Positions 44,219 to 53,719 of a DNA stretch of 64,000 nt are shown here, piece after piece. Origin of the DNA: Staphylococcus sp. Marseille-Q5304 (GTDB taxonomy: Bacteria; Bacillota; Bacilli; Staphylococcales; Staphylococcaceae); the NCBI RefSeq assembly GCF_943737015.1, contig NZ_CALSFP010000001.1, positions 682,001-746,000 of the forward strand, given 5' to 3'. The notes below the pieces were generated by a model that saw only the letters and a list, made by a program, of their open reading frames with translations, made no database searches and had not been told where the DNA came from. The position numbers and the translations under genes are program-made. How positions within the stretch are numbered: the first letter of the stretch is position 1; every line of letters starts with the position of its first letter.

Positions 44219-45808
44219 TTATTTGAAACCGCCTTTTTCAGCTAAATCTGAAACTTCGTCTCCGAACTTTTCGAAGTTTTGTTTAAAGCGTTCAATTAAA
44301 TCTTGAGCTTGTGCTCTATATTCTTCTGGTTTGCTCCAAGCATTGATTGGGTTCAATAATGTTTGTGGTACATCTTCAACTTGAACTGGAATGTTTAAAC
44401 CGAACATATCATCTTTAATGTATTCAGCGTCTTTAAGTGAACCTGTAATTGCTTCGTTAACCATTTGGCGTGTATAACCTAAGTTAATACGGCGACCTGT
44501 TCCGTATTTACCACCAGTCCATCCTGTATTAACTAAATAAACGTCAACTTCGTGTTCATCGATAAGTTCACCAAGTAAATCAGCATATTCTCTTGCGTGT
44601 AATGGTAGGAAAGGTGAACCGAAGCATGTTGAGAATGATGGTTCTGGTTCAGTAATACCACGTTCTGTTCCTGCAAGTTTAGCTGTAAATCCACTTAAGA
44701 AATGATACATCGCTTGATCTTTCGTTAATTTAGAGATTGGTGGTAATACACCAAACGCATCGGCTGTTAAGAAAATAATCGTATTTGGGTGTGCTGCTTT
44801 TGAAGGTGTAACGATATTTTCAATATGGTGAATAGGGTAAGCTGCTCTTGTATTTTCAGTATAACGGTTATCATCGAAATCTACATTGCCTTCTTCGTCT
44901 ACAACGACGTTCTCTAAAATTGTACCGTATTGAATTGCATCATAAATTTGTGGTTCTTTCTTATATGAAAGGTTAATTGCTTTTGCGTAGCAACCGCCTT
45001 CGATATTAAAGATACCGTTATCGTTCCAACCGTGCTCATCATCACCGATAAGTTTACGGGATGCATCAGCTGATAATGTTGTTTTACCTGTACCAGAAAG
45101 ACCGAAGAATAGGGCAACGTCACCTTTCTCCCCAACATTTGCAGAACAGTGCATACTCATAATGTCATCTTTAGGTAATAAGTAATTCATTACTGAGAAG
45201 ATACCTTTCTTCATTTCACCAGCATATTCAGTACCACCGATTAAAATCACTTTATGTTTAAATGAAGTGATGATAAACGTTTCTGATTTAGTGCCGTCAA
45301 TTTCAGGATCAGCTTTAAAGTTTGGTGCTGAAACGATTGTGAAGTTAGGTTTAATATCTTCTGCTTCTTCTTTAGAATTTGGACGAATGAACATGTTTTG
45401 AGCAAATAAATTGTGCCATGCTAATTCATTGATGACAGTTAAATTAAGTTGAGAATCTTCATCACTGCCAGCATAACCATTAAATACATAAAGTTCGTCT
45501 TTAGCATCAAGGTGGGTGATGACTTTGTCATACAGTTTTAAAAATGTATCTTCGTCGATAGGTTGGTTGATATTACCCCAATCGATATCATCTCTATATG
45601 AAGGTTCGTTGACGATGAATTTATCCTTTGGTGAGCGTCCAGTATATTTTCCGGTTTTAGCATTAATCGCACCCAATTCTGTTAATTCGCCTTCATCGTT
45701 TTCTAAAATTTTCTTGTACAGTTGAGTTGTAGATAATTGGAAAAGTGAAGTTGGTTTCTCTAATAAGCTCTTAATCTTATTCGTATATGTGTATGTATCT
45801 ACAGCCAT
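44219..45808 (-). CDS. pckA: Phosphoenolpyruvate carboxykinase (ATP)
   Basis: 529 residues. The P-loop [15 protein letters not shown] (about 237-251), the metal/substrate site [11 protein letters not shown], and the C-terminal [11 protein letters not shown] identify ATP-type PEPCK. It forms PEP from oxaloacetate in gluconeogenesis. ATG 45808 follows AGGAGGGATCG. It is divergent to the metK riboswitch region. Confidence 0.96.
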   Translation of the reverse strand: MAVDTYTYTNKIKSLLEKPTSLFQLSTTQLYKKILENDEGELTELGAINAKTGKYTGRSPKDKFIVNEPSYRDDIDWGNINQPIDEDTFLKLYDKVITHLDAKDELYVFNGYAGSDEDSQLNLTVINELAWHNLFAQNMFIRPNSKEEAEDIKPNFTIVSAPNFKADPEIDGTKSETFIITSFKHKVILIGGTEYAGEMKKGIFSVMNYLLPKDDIMSMHCSANVGEKGDVALFFGLSGTGKTTLSADASRKLIGDDEHGWNDNGIFNIEGGCYAKAINLSYKKEPQIYDAIQYGTILENVVVDEEGNVDFDDNRYTENTRAAYPIHHIENIVTPSKAAHPNTIIFLTADAFGVLPPISKLTKDQAMYHFLSGFTAKLAGTERGITEPEPSFSTCFGSPFLPLHAREYADLLGELIDEHEVDVYLVNTGWTGGKYGTGRRINLGYTRQMVNEAITGSLKDAEYIKDDMFGLNIPVQVEDVPQTLLNPINAWSKPEEYRAQAQDLIERFKQNFEKFGDEVSDLAEKGGFK

Positions 45809-45929
45809 ATTCGATCCCTCCTAGATTTTTGAAAATATAAGCCTTTACAATTGAAAAGTATAACACATATGTATGATTAGTCCATATCATTTTGTGATGA
45901 ATAATAATAATTTATAACTAAATGTTAAA

Positions 45930-45958
45930 TTGACAATATGATCTAAATTCTGTACTAT
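45930..45958 (+). promoter_or_regulatory. Promoter of the SAM riboswitch-metK unit
   Basis: TTGACA (45930-45935), 17-bp spacer, TACTAT (45953-45958); the aptamer starts about 15 bases downstream. Confidence 0.75.
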
Positions 45959-45973
45959 AGTTACTAACGGATT

Positions 45974-46087
45974 CTCTTATCCTGAGAGGCGGAGGGACAT
46001 GGACCCAATGAAGCCCAGCAACCTCTTCTATTTTATAGAAGAAAGGTGCCAAACCGTTTGCAGACAAATAGGTCTGAACGATAAGAG
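45974..46087 (+). ncRNA. SAM-I (S-box) riboswitch aptamer
   Basis: CTCTTATC pairs with GATAAGAG at the base (P1). Conserved elements GAGAGGCGGAGGGAC, GGCCC-like GACCCAATGAAGCC, CAGCAACC, GGTGCCAA and the TCTGAAC junction appear in order. It binds S-adenosylmethionine and lowers metK expression when SAM is abundant. Confidence 0.95.
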
Positions 46088-46102
46088 CGAATGGACGTAT
46101 AA

Positions 46103-46145
46103 AAGCCTTCTCTCTATTAATAAATAGTGATGAAGGCCTTTTTTA
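46103..46145 (+). terminator. Riboswitch-controlled terminator before metK
   Basis: GCCTTCTCTCTATT (46105-46118) pairs with AATAGTGATGAAGGC (46123-46137, one bulged or mismatched base) followed by TTTTTT. It forms when SAM is bound. Confidence 0.85.
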
Positions 46146-46198
46146 ATGAGCTCACTATGAAAGAGAATTTTCGTAATAAATATTTAAAGGAGCAAATT

Positions 46199-47392
46199 AT
46201 GTATAATAAAAGATTATTCACTTCAGAATCTGTAACAGAAGGTCACCCAGATAAGATTGCAGATCAAGTTTCAGATGCAATTTTAGATGAAATACTAAAG
46301 GATGACCCTAATGCTCGTGTAGCTTGTGAAACGACTGTGACTACAGGTATGGCATTAATTTCTGGTGAAATATCTACTTCGACTTATGTAGATATTCCTA
46401 AAGTAGTTCGTGAAACAATTAAAGATATCGGTTATACACGTGCGAAATATGGTTACGATAGTCAAACGATGGCCGTGTTAACCGCGATAGATGAACAATC
46501 TGCAGATATCGCACAAGGTGTAGATAAGGCTTTAGAATACCGCGATGAAACAACTGAAGCGGATATCGCAGCTACTGGTGCCGGAGATCAAGGGTTAATG
46601 TTTGGTTATGCAACAAACGAAACGGATACTTATATGCCGTTACCGATATTTTTATCTCACCAGTTAGCGAAACGTTTATCAGACGTACGTAAAGATGAAA
46701 TTTTTAATTACTTGAGACCCGATGGTAAAGTCCAAGTTACTGTGGAGTACGATGAACATGATGAGCCTAGCAGAATTGACACAATTGTTGTATCAACGCA
46801 ACATGCAGAAGATGTAGAATTGGAGCAAATTCAAGAAGACATTAAGTCCCATGTTATTTATCCAACAGTACCAGAAAATTTACTCGATGATGAAACTAAG
46901 TTCTTTATTAATCCAACAGGACGCTTCGTCATTGGTGGACCACAAGGTGATGCAGGACTTACAGGTCGTAAGATTATTGTAGATACTTATGGTGGTTATG
47001 CACGTCATGGTGGCGGTTGTTTCAGTGGTAAAGATCCAACCAAAGTGGATCGTTCAGCAGCTTATGCCGCACGATATGTTGCTAAAAACATCGTCGCTGC
47101 TGAATTAGCTGATAAATGTGAAGTTCAATTAGCATATGCAATCGGTGTTGCAGAACCAGTTTCAATTTCAATCGATACATTTGGTACAAGTTATGTTAGC
47201 GAAGAACAACTTGTTGAAGCGGTCAGATCTCATTTTGATTTAAGACCAGCAGGTATCATTAAAATGTTAGACTTAAAACACCCGATTTATAAACAAACAG
47301 CAGCCTATGGTCACTTCGGTCGTACTGATGTGTTACTACCATGGGAAAAATTAGATAAAGTGAACTTATTGAAAGATGCTGTTAAAGCATAA
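46199..47392 (+). CDS. metK: S-adenosylmethionine synthetase
   Basis: 397 residues from ATG 46199, after AAAGGAGC at 46186; a longer in-frame start would lie inside the terminator. Motifs [21 protein letters not shown] and [19 protein letters not shown] are diagnostic. It makes SAM from methionine and ATP and is under feedback control by the upstream SAM riboswitch. Confidence 0.97.
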   Translation: MYNKRLFTSESVTEGHPDKIADQVSDAILDEILKDDPNARVACETTVTTGMALISGEISTSTYVDIPKVVRETIKDIGYTRAKYGYDSQTMAVLTAIDEQSADIAQGVDKALEYRDETTEADIAATGAGDQGLMFGYATNETDTYMPLPIFLSHQLAKRLSDVRKDEIFNYLRPDGKVQVTVEYDEHDEPSRIDTIVVSTQHAEDVELEQIQEDIKSHVIYPTVPENLLDDETKFFINPTGRFVIGGPQGDAGLTGRKIIVDTYGGYARHGGGCFSGKDPTKVDRSAAYAARYVAKNIVAAELADKCEVQLAYAIGVAEPVSISIDTFGTSYVSEEQLVEAVRSHFDLRPAGIIKMLDLKHPIYKQTAAYGHFGRTDVLLPWEKLDKVNLLKDAVKA

Positions 47393-47483
47393 AAAGACCA
47401 ACTTATTGTAAACTTATCTCTCGAACAGAAAGCGAAAGTTGTTTATAATTAAGTTATGTAACACATAAAGGAGCGTTTACGTT

Positions 47484-48389
47484 ATGAGTGGAGTACCATT
47501 ATTAATTGGTCTAGCTGTCGCAATCATTGTAGCAGTTGTATTGCTCATTCTTTTCATTGCTGCACTAAGTAGTAAGAAGAAGGCACAAAAAAAGGTTGAA
47601 GAGAAATATCAATCTAGAGAAAAGAAATTAAAAGACGAGCATAAAGAAGAGTTAGAGAAAGAACGTATTGAAAATAAAAAGACAGTGACAAAGCAAAAGG
47701 AAGATTACGATAATACTGTAAATAACAAAGATCGAGAAATCGATGCTTTAAAGTTGTTCTCTAAAAATGAAAGTGAATATGTAACGGATATGCGATTAAT
47801 CGGTATTCGTGAACGTTTAGTGAATGAGAAACGCATTCGACCAGAGGATATGCACATCATGGCGAATATATTCTTGCCAGAGAATGAATTCAGTAATGTA
47901 CAAAGATTAAGTCATTTAGTACTAACACGTACTGGTCTTTATATCATTGACTCACAGTTATTAAAGGGACATGTATATAACGGCATTAACTCAAGACAAT
48001 TCAAAGAACAACCTACGATGGAACAAGTATTTGAAACGCTAGATCTTGATAAACAATCACCACAAACGTTAGTTTTAGATCAAAATGATGATAAACATTC
48101 GTTATCATTTGTGAACTATTCAAAATACTTAAGTGATTTAGAACATTTAGCAGGTGATTTACAAACAAAATTAAACTTGAAATTCACACCGACAACAATT
48201 CTTTACTTTAATCCGAAGAATGAAGGCGCGGTTACAATTTCAAACTATGCACAAAGTTCTAGTTCGAAAGTATTGGTTGGGCCTGAACAATTAGACGAAT
48301 TCTTTAATAAATTCGTATTCCATGGTCGAATTCAATATAACGTTGAAGATTTACAACGTATTATGGATGAGATTGAAACATTCAATTAA
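47484..48389 (+). CDS. Membrane-anchored protein with coiled coil and NERD-like domain
   Basis: 301 residues. One N-terminal membrane helix (about 5-30) is followed by a Lys/Glu-rich coiled coil (32-95) and a NERD-like (nuclease-related) domain (about 105-225; VQRLSHLVLTRTGLYIIDSQLLKG fits the core). The NERD fold is related to restriction-like nucleases, but catalytic residues are not clear by eye. Staphylococcal copies are conserved beside metK. Role unknown. Confidence 0.6.
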   Translation: MSGVPLLIGLAVAIIVAVVLLILFIAALSSKKKAQKKVEEKYQSREKKLKDEHKEELEKERIENKKTVTKQKEDYDNTVNNKDREIDALKLFSKNESEYVTDMRLIGIRERLVNEKRIRPEDMHIMANIFLPENEFSNVQRLSHLVLTRTGLYIIDSQLLKGHVYNGINSRQFKEQPTMEQVFETLDLDKQSPQTLVLDQNDDKHSLSFVNYSKYLSDLEHLAGDLQTKLNLKFTPTTILYFNPKNEGAVTISNYAQSSSSKVLVGPEQLDEFFNKFVFHGRIQYNVEDLQRIMDEIETFN

Positions 48390-48403
48390 TATAACATTAC
48401 ATC

Positions 48404-48446
48404 AAACTGTCAATTAAGTTAACGACTTAGTTGGCAGTTTTTTTAG
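48404..48446 (+). terminator. Terminator of the NERD-like gene
   Basis: AAACTGTCAA (48404-48413) pairs with TTGGCAGTTT (48431-48440), one G-U pair, then T-run. Confidence 0.8.
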
Positions 48447-48551
48447 AGTTAATAAATTGAAAATAGAATGCTTTTTGCAAGATTATTTACTTTATTACTG
48501 AAGTTATTTTAATTATTATAGATTTTGTAATAGCGAATAGGAGGTCTTTAA

Positions 48552-49394
48552 ATGGAAAGTGTTCAGTTTTACAATGGCAATGAAATGCCAATGGTTGGTT
48601 TAGGTACATTTCGTGTCGAAAATTCAGACGAATGTAAATTAGCAGTTAAACATGCAATTGAAAGTGGTTATAGACATATTGATACTGCAATGATCTATGA
48701 AAATGAAGTTAAAGTAGGGGAAGGAATAGCTGAAGCTTTAGAAACTACTGGTTTAAAACGAAGTGATTTATTTATTACTTCAAAACTGTGGCTCGCAGAT
48801 TATGGACGCAATAATGTGGCAGATGCTTATAATAAATCTTTAGAACGTTTAGGTTTAGATTATTTAGACCTTTATTTAATGCATTGGCCAGGTACTGATG
48901 AAGCATTAATGATTGATACATGGCAAGGAATGGAAGACTTATATAAGCAAGACAAAGTGAAAAATATCGGTGTGAGTAACTTTAATGTAGAACACTTTGA
49001 AGCACTGTTAGCACAAGTATCTATCAAACCAGTTATTAACCAAGTTGAGTTTCATCCTTATTTAACGCAAGAACCTTTAAGACGCTATATGGAAGTTCAA
49101 AATATCCATGTAGAATCATGGTCCCCATTAATGAATGCACAAATATTAGATGATGAAACAGTTCAAGCGATAGCTACAGAAATTGGAAAGTCGCCTGCAC
49201 AAGTCATTATTAGATGGAATATAGAACACGGTGTAGTCGTAATTCCTAAATCTGTAACACCAAGTCGTATTGAAGAAAATTTAGATGTGTTTAATTTTGA
49301 ATTAAGCGAGGAGCAAGTATCTAAGTTAGATCAAATAAACGAAGATAAACGTATCGGGCCAGATCCAAGCGAATTTACTGGTAAAGATAAGTAA
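48552..49394 (+). CDS. Aldo/keto reductase
   Basis: 280 residues of the AKR fold. The catalytic tetrad is visible: Asp and Tyr in YRHIDTAMIYENE, Lys in TSKLW and His in LMHWPG. NADPH is bound by the C-terminal IPKSVTPSRIEENL segment. Of the 2,5-diketogluconate-reductase-like branch common in Firmicutes. Single-gene unit. Substrate unknown. Confidence 0.9.
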   Translation: MESVQFYNGNEMPMVGLGTFRVENSDECKLAVKHAIESGYRHIDTAMIYENEVKVGEGIAEALETTGLKRSDLFITSKLWLADYGRNNVADAYNKSLERLGLDYLDLYLMHWPGTDEALMIDTWQGMEDLYKQDKVKNIGVSNFNVEHFEALLAQVSIKPVINQVEFHPYLTQEPLRRYMEVQNIHVESWSPLMNAQILDDETVQAIATEIGKSPAQVIIRWNIEHGVVVIPKSVTPSRIEENLDVFNFELSEEQVSKLDQINEDKRIGPDPSEFTGKDK

Positions 49395-49423
49395 TATTAA
49401 GCGTGTACATATAATGCTTACTA

Positions 49424-49459
49424 AAAAACGTGAGACAAATAATTGTCTCACGTTTTTCT
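49424..49459. terminator. Bidirectional terminator, aldo/keto reductase and crcB genes
   Basis: A 15-bp perfect inverted repeat (49424-49438 with 49443-49457) between converging genes. Confidence 0.9.
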
Positions 49460-49469
49460 ATGCATTTGA

Positions 49470-49826
49470 TTAAATGAGATAATAACCACAAATACAAGCG
49501 ATAAATGCACCGACATATTGTATTGTTGAATAGATGAAGAACAAGCCATATTGTTTGTTAGGTGTTAAGAATTTAACTAATTCTGAAGAAAGCGTTGAGA
49601 ATGTTGTGAAACCGCCAAGTACACCAACTACGAAAAAAGGGTGTATCCACGTATTGTGAATTGTTAAAGCCATTACCATTCCAATTATGAAACTACCCAA
49701 TATATTGACAAGGCTTGTCGCAATAGGTATCTGACTATTAAAATATCGTTGACATAGATGCGTGATCGTACCTCTGATAACAGCACCAATGCCACCGCCA
49801 CACATAAGAAGTAGGATTTTTATCAT
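49470..49826 (-). CDS. crcB: Fluoride channel (Fluc/CrcB), second copy
   Basis: 118 residues with four membrane helices. GGGIGAVIRG at the start, the NILGSFIIG segment with the pore Asn, and GFTTFSTLSSE are family signatures. Fluc channels work as dual-topology dimers; adjacent paralogues often form heterodimers. It overlaps the preceding crcB by 4 bp. Confidence 0.92.
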   Translation of the reverse strand: MIKILLLMCGGGIGAVIRGTITHLCQRYFNSQIPIATSLVNILGSFIIGMVMALTIHNTWIHPFFVVGVLGGFTTFSTLSSELVKFLTPNKQYGLFFIYSTIQYVGAFIACICGYYLI

Positions 49827-50188
49827 GCTAACCTACCTCCTAACTTCATACCTGCAAAGCAAGCAAGTAAACCGACAACATAACTAACGCATGCATAAAC
49901 GATTAGCCATATAATTATACCTTGTTGTAATAGTTGTACAAGTTCAAATTGAAAGGTTGAAAATGTAGTCAATGTACCTAACAATCCTACTGAGAGCCCT
50001 TGTTGTAAGTTTGGTTTATTCACTAATAGACGAAACGTATAGACAACTACAATACCTAAAATAAAAGAGCCAAGTATATTCGCTATAAAGTTTCCAAGAG
50101 GGAACATCATTGAAAAATTCAGAAAGGAGACAATATATCTCAGTAGTGCACCTATAGCACCACCCAAAAAAATATATAAATATTTCAT
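49823..50188 (-). CDS. crcB: Fluoride channel (Fluc/CrcB), first copy
   Basis: 121 residues, four helices, with GGAIGALLRY, NILGSFILG and GTLTTFSTFQFE. Its stop overlaps the start of the second crcB, so translation is coupled. No fluoride riboswitch is visible upstream. Exports fluoride from the cytoplasm. Confidence 0.92.
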   Translation of the reverse strand: MKYLYIFLGGAIGALLRYIVSFLNFSMMFPLGNFIANILGSFILGIVVVYTFRLLVNKPNLQQGLSVGLLGTLTTFSTFQFELVQLLQQGIIIWLIVYACVSYVVGLLACFAGMKLGGRLA

Positions 50189-50211
50189 GCCTGGACCTCC
50201 GTTTTCAATAT

Positions 50212-50517
50212 TTAAAATAGCACATCGAATGTAGATAATGAACTTAATATGTGTAGGATGATAACAATAAGTAAAATGAACGGTAGGAACTTACTTGCTT
50301 TTCTAATCCAGTCTTCTTTGTCTCTTGCATGTTTAATAGATTTATCTGCAAAAATAACAGAAATTATTAATATAATCGCATTAATTATACTACATACAAT
50401 GATTAATTTTATAATCGAATGAAAATGTATATTCAGTAATGGATTTTTAGTATTAAAATAAAAGCTAATTAGTATAAATAATAATGTTAAATAAAAATAA
50501 AGTTTTGATCGTGCCAT
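50212..50517 (-). CDS. Small membrane protein, 101 aa
   Basis: From ATG 50517 after AGAGGAGG. Three membrane helices (about 5-22, 35-58 and 80-98) with a charged loop (KSIKHARDKEDWIRK). It lies 23 bp upstream of the crcB pair in the same direction and could be co-transcribed. Not recognised. Confidence 0.6.
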   Translation of the reverse strand: MARSKLYFYLTLLFILISFYFNTKNPLLNIHFHSIIKLIIVCSIINAIILIISVIFADKSIKHARDKEDWIRKASKFLPFILLIVIILHILSSLSTFDVLF

Positions 50518-50753
50518 AATAACCTCCTCTAACAAGCCATTTAATTATAATACCATATTTTAAATTGAAGTGAACGTAATTTATTTAATGACTCAGTTAA
50601 TCATTTGTTTAAAGACAAGTTATGAGCTACGTAAATGTCACCTTAAGCAAAAAATTAGAATAAACTAAATGATGGTGGTATAAAGGGTGTAAGAGTTTTA
50701 AGAACTGTAATAATAAACGAGTATCGTTTAATCTTTTTTTGGAGGCGTATGTT

Positions 50754-51467
50754 ATGTCAAATTTAAATGTACAAGTATTTGCGGATGGTGCAGATATCGA
50801 GGAAATGAAAGCTGCCTATGTTAATAAACAAGTGGATGGTTTTACGACAAATCCTAGTTTAATGGCTAAAGCAGGCGTTAAAGACTATAAAGCTTTTGCT
50901 GAAGAAGCGGTACGAGAAATTCCAGACGCTTCTATTTCATTTGAAGTTTTTGCAGATGATTTAGAAACGATGGAAAAAGAAGCAGAAATTTTAAAACAAT
51001 ATGGCGATAATGTATTTGTTAAAATTCCTATTGTAAATACTAAAGGTGAGTCTACTCTTCCATTAATTAAAAAGCTATCAGCAGATAACGTAAGATTAAA
51101 TGTGACAGCTGTATATACGATGGATCAAGTTAAAGCAATCACAGAAGCAGTTACAGAAGGTGTACCAACTTATGTTTCTGTATTTGCTGGCCGCATTGCA
51201 GATACTGGTGTTGACCCACTACCTTTAATGAAAGAAGCTGTAGAAGTAACTCATAGTAAAAAAGGCGTACAATTACTATGGGCTAGTTGTCGTGAAGTAC
51301 TTAATGTCATTCAAGCTGACGAAATTGGTGCTGATATCATTACTTGTCCACCAGATGTAGTAAAGAAAGTAAATAACAATATTGGTCGCGATGTAAATGA
51401 ATTATCAGTAGATACGGTAAAAGGATTTGCAAAGGATATCCAAAGTTCAGGGTTATCTATACTTTAA
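50754..51467 (+). CDS. tal: Transaldolase / fructose-6-phosphate aldolase family
   Basis: 237 residues from ATG 50754 behind TTGGAGGCG. The Schiff-base Lys lies in NVFVKIPIV, and GFTTNPSLMAKAG and WASCREVLNV are typical of the small transaldolase family. It acts in the non-oxidative pentose phosphate path or as fructose-6-phosphate aldolase. In S. aureus a transaldolase also lies near sigS (from memory). Confidence 0.88.
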   Translation: MSNLNVQVFADGADIEEMKAAYVNKQVDGFTTNPSLMAKAGVKDYKAFAEEAVREIPDASISFEVFADDLETMEKEAEILKQYGDNVFVKIPIVNTKGESTLPLIKKLSADNVRLNVTAVYTMDQVKAITEAVTEGVPTYVSVFAGRIADTGVDPLPLMKEAVEVTHSKKGVQLLWASCREVLNVIQADEIGADIITCPPDVVKKVNNNIGRDVNELSVDTVKGFAKDIQSSGLSIL

Positions 51468-51563
51468 TTCAAAAGATTATTGTAAATGTAGTTTAAATAG
51501 TGTCTTGGTTACACGAAAGTGTAGATATTTAAGACTATGCGTTAAGTTATATAAATTAAGAAT

Positions 51564-51602
51564 GCCAGTAAATGAATTTAAAAACTCATTTACTGGCTTT
51601 TT
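51564..51602 (+). terminator. Terminator of the transaldolase gene
   Basis: A 12-bp perfect inverted repeat (51564-51575 with 51586-51597) with a T-run. Confidence 0.85.
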
Positions 51603-51740
51603 ATTGTATTTATAAGCAAGTACTTTATTAATGTTGTAATCAAAAATAAATATAAATAGGTAGGTAAATAAAGAATTCTTTGTCTGATATAATATGATTA
51701 AATAGTTGGATTTCGCTATTTTTAGAAAGGTGTTTGAAAT

Positions 51741-52181
51741 ATGAAATTAAATGTTTTTAAAGAAAAGGTTCGAAAACAATTATGGTTTCTTAATAGAAAT
51801 GAACGACAACAATTAGATGATGTACTTTCTACAATTAATGATCAAGATAATGAAATAGTAAACAAACCTATTGCGTTCTCTAACCAGTTTTTGCGTAAAT
51901 ATATATTCAAAAGACAAAAGATGACACCTACACAGTTATTTTTATTATTGATATTAATACTCATAACATACATTGTATTAATTGGCCTATTTTTATTTGG
52001 CTTTTTATTAAGCTTAGCAGTGGTTCAATCATTAATGAGCTCTGGTGGTAACGTATCGATGATTATTGTAGCGTTGTCATTTATAGGTTCCATACTTCTC
52101 ATTGTTCTAAGTTTATACTTTATTAAACAAGTTACTGCATATTTTACTAAAAAGTTGTTAGCTTATAAGTTTAATAAATAA
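51741..52181 (+). CDS. Two-helix membrane protein, 146 aa
   Basis: A soluble basic N-terminal third (KVRKQLWFLNRNERQQLDDV) is followed by membrane helices at about 66-95 and 103-127 and a Lys-rich end. The start resembles the N-terminal region of HAAS/DUF1129-type proteins, but the match is loose. ATG follows AGAAAGGTG. Its stop codon directly abuts that of the converging ecfX; no terminator lies between. Confidence 0.55.
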   Translation: MKLNVFKEKVRKQLWFLNRNERQQLDDVLSTINDQDNEIVNKPIAFSNQFLRKYIFKRQKMTPTQLFLLLILILITYIVLIGLFLFGFLLSLAVVQSLMSSGGNVSMIIVALSFIGSILLIVLSLYFIKQVTAYFTKKLLAYKFNK

Positions 52182-52604
52182 TTAAGTTAAAAGGTGAGAA
52201 AGTGTTAGGCTTTCTTGCCATTTTTTATAAACGAGCGTATAGGGGACATCTAAAATAATATATGTTGTATTTTCAAAAAATATATAAGTTTGATTGCCTT
52301 TTGAAGTTATACCTGTAATTGCTGCGGCATTAATATAATATTGTAGAGGGGCACGTTGCGTTTTAACAGGAAATAAAATAATGTCTTTTGATACGACTAA
52401 AGGGACTAACTTACGAATTTTTAATAACTGTTTAGCTTTTTTACATTGAAGATCGAATGATAATTGATATGTTTCAAGAAAATATTTGAGTGTGCGTGTA
52501 ATCGTTGTAGGATAGGTAAATTGATGTGTCGTAAACTGACATAACGTCAATGGTTCGTAACTCAGTACAGTCTTGAAATATAAGATTTTTGTTAATTGAG
52601 ACAT
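52182..52604 (-). CDS. ecfX: ComK-like protein, likely EcfX
   Basis: 140 residues. The middle part (RKLVPLVVSKDIILFPVKTQ, then RAPLQYYINAAAI) follows the core of ComK proteins, where the consensus has VP-x-LFPT and a W/Y-rich segment. In S. aureus the gene next to sigS is ecfX. It starts 7 bp after sigS, with the ribosome binding site overlapping the sigS stop, so both are one operon. A DNA-binding role follows from the ComK likeness only. Confidence 0.65.
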   Translation of the reverse strand: MSQLTKILYFKTVLSYEPLTLCQFTTHQFTYPTTITRTLKYFLETYQLSFDLQCKKAKQLLKIRKLVPLVVSKDIILFPVKTQRAPLQYYINAAAITGITSKGNQTYIFFENTTYIILDVPYTLVYKKWQESLTLSHLLT

Positions 52605-52611
52605 ATAAAAA

Positions 52612-53088
52612 TCACCTTTTCATTTCAAAATAGTTATTTATAAATTTCTGGCGTACGCGTTTTTGATAATTTTTAAGAGTAGAGGTCGAACAATTAAGTT
52701 GATGTGCCATTTCCTGTTGTGTAAAGCCTGCAAGCTTTAACTCTAGCCATTGTTGTTCTTGGTTAGTGAGAATAGTGCGGAATTGCTCGAGTGATAGGGT
52801 AAATTCAGAATCATCATAACTAAGTAAATCATTAGTGTGATCTTCTAAGTTTAGGTTGGTGAGCGATGCACCTTGTTGACGAAATAAATCGATGAGATAG
52901 TATTTGAGGCGTATAAATAGATGGTTTTTAATTGAGGATGATTTACTGCAATTATAATCAAGAAATAGTTGCCACATCTTGATTAATAATTGCTGGTAAT
53001 ATTCATCATATTGATATTTAACTTGATATTGCTTCAACACACAGTGAATAATATATTGGTGCTTATCGTGAAATTGCTCAAAAGTCAT
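52612..53088 (-). CDS. sigS: ECF-type sigma factor, likely SigS
   Basis: 158 residues from ATG 53088, after TTGGAGC. Region 2 (about 20-75; YDEYYQQLLIKMWQLFLDY and the LIDLFRQQ end) and region 4 (about 105-152; NQEQQWLELKLAGFTQQEMA with LNCSTSTLKNYQKRVRQK) are recognisable, without an anti-sigma gene beside it. Sequence and the ecfX/sagB neighbourhood match S. aureus SigS, a stress- and virulence-linked sigma factor. Confidence 0.78.
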   Translation of the reverse strand: MTFEQFHDKHQYIIHCVLKQYQVKYQYDEYYQQLLIKMWQLFLDYNCSKSSSIKNHLFIRLKYYLIDLFRQQGASLTNLNLEDHTNDLLSYDDSEFTLSLEQFRTILTNQEQQWLELKLAGFTQQEMAHQLNCSTSTLKNYQKRVRQKFINNYFEMKR

Positions 53089-53305
53089 AGTAGCTCCAAT
53101 GTTGTACATACAACGAGAATTTCCGGATAATCAAAGCTTAATGGGATTTTTATAAATTTTCATTTGCTAAATCTACTAAAAGGGTGTTAAATAGTAGGCG
53201 TAGAACTAAAAATTTGCACTTTTAAGTAATTAACACGTTTTTTAAATTAAGATATAACACTTTATTGATATTTTGTTATCTTTTTAATATTTTTAGGAGG
53301 TACAT

Positions 53306-53530
53306 ATGGATTACGCACTTTTAAACTTGGAACATTTTTTCGCAAAACATAATGATTTAGACGTTATAAAAGACAAATCTGATTTTGTAATGATAAATAA
53401 TGTAACGAAAGAAATGAAATATCGCGAAGGTGAAGTAGAGGGAGCGGTCGATTTAAACCGTTATTATTATAAAAATAGATCACAAGCCGTTAGTTTTATT
53501 ATAATGGAGTACGATAAAAGTCAAGAGTAA
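53306..53530 (+). CDS. Unknown small protein, 74 aa
   Basis: ATG 53306 after TAGGAGG. Charged, no membrane helix; MDYALLNLEHFFAKHNDLDV at the start, then mixed beta and turn residues (REGEVEGAVDLNRYYYKNR). Not recognised. It diverges from sigS and is followed by its own terminator. Confidence 0.6.
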   Translation: MDYALLNLEHFFAKHNDLDVIKDKSDFVMINNVTKEMKYREGEVEGAVDLNRYYYKNRSQAVSFIIMEYDKSQE

Positions 53531-53558
53531 TGAAATTAAACTTTCATTACTTTTTTTA
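53526..53558 (+). terminator. Terminator of the small gene at 53306
   Basis: AGTAATGAAA (53526-53535) pairs with TTTCATTACT (53542-53551), then T-run; it overlaps the stop codon. Confidence 0.8.
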
Positions 53559-53719
53559 TGAATATGTAACAACCAAGGTATTAAATTGTACGTTCGTTTA
53601 TTTAGTGTTAGAATTTGGTACCAGATAGAAAAAAGGAAAGTTAACTTATAAGAAAGTCATATAAATTTTAAGTTAACGTCAATCATTTTATATTTAATTA
53701 TTCCTCATGAGGTGTGAAA

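Noticed and set aside
46127..46198. Upstream extension of metK by 24 codons
   Set aside because: It would start inside the riboswitch terminator; the AAAGGAGC site and family alignment favour ATG 46199.
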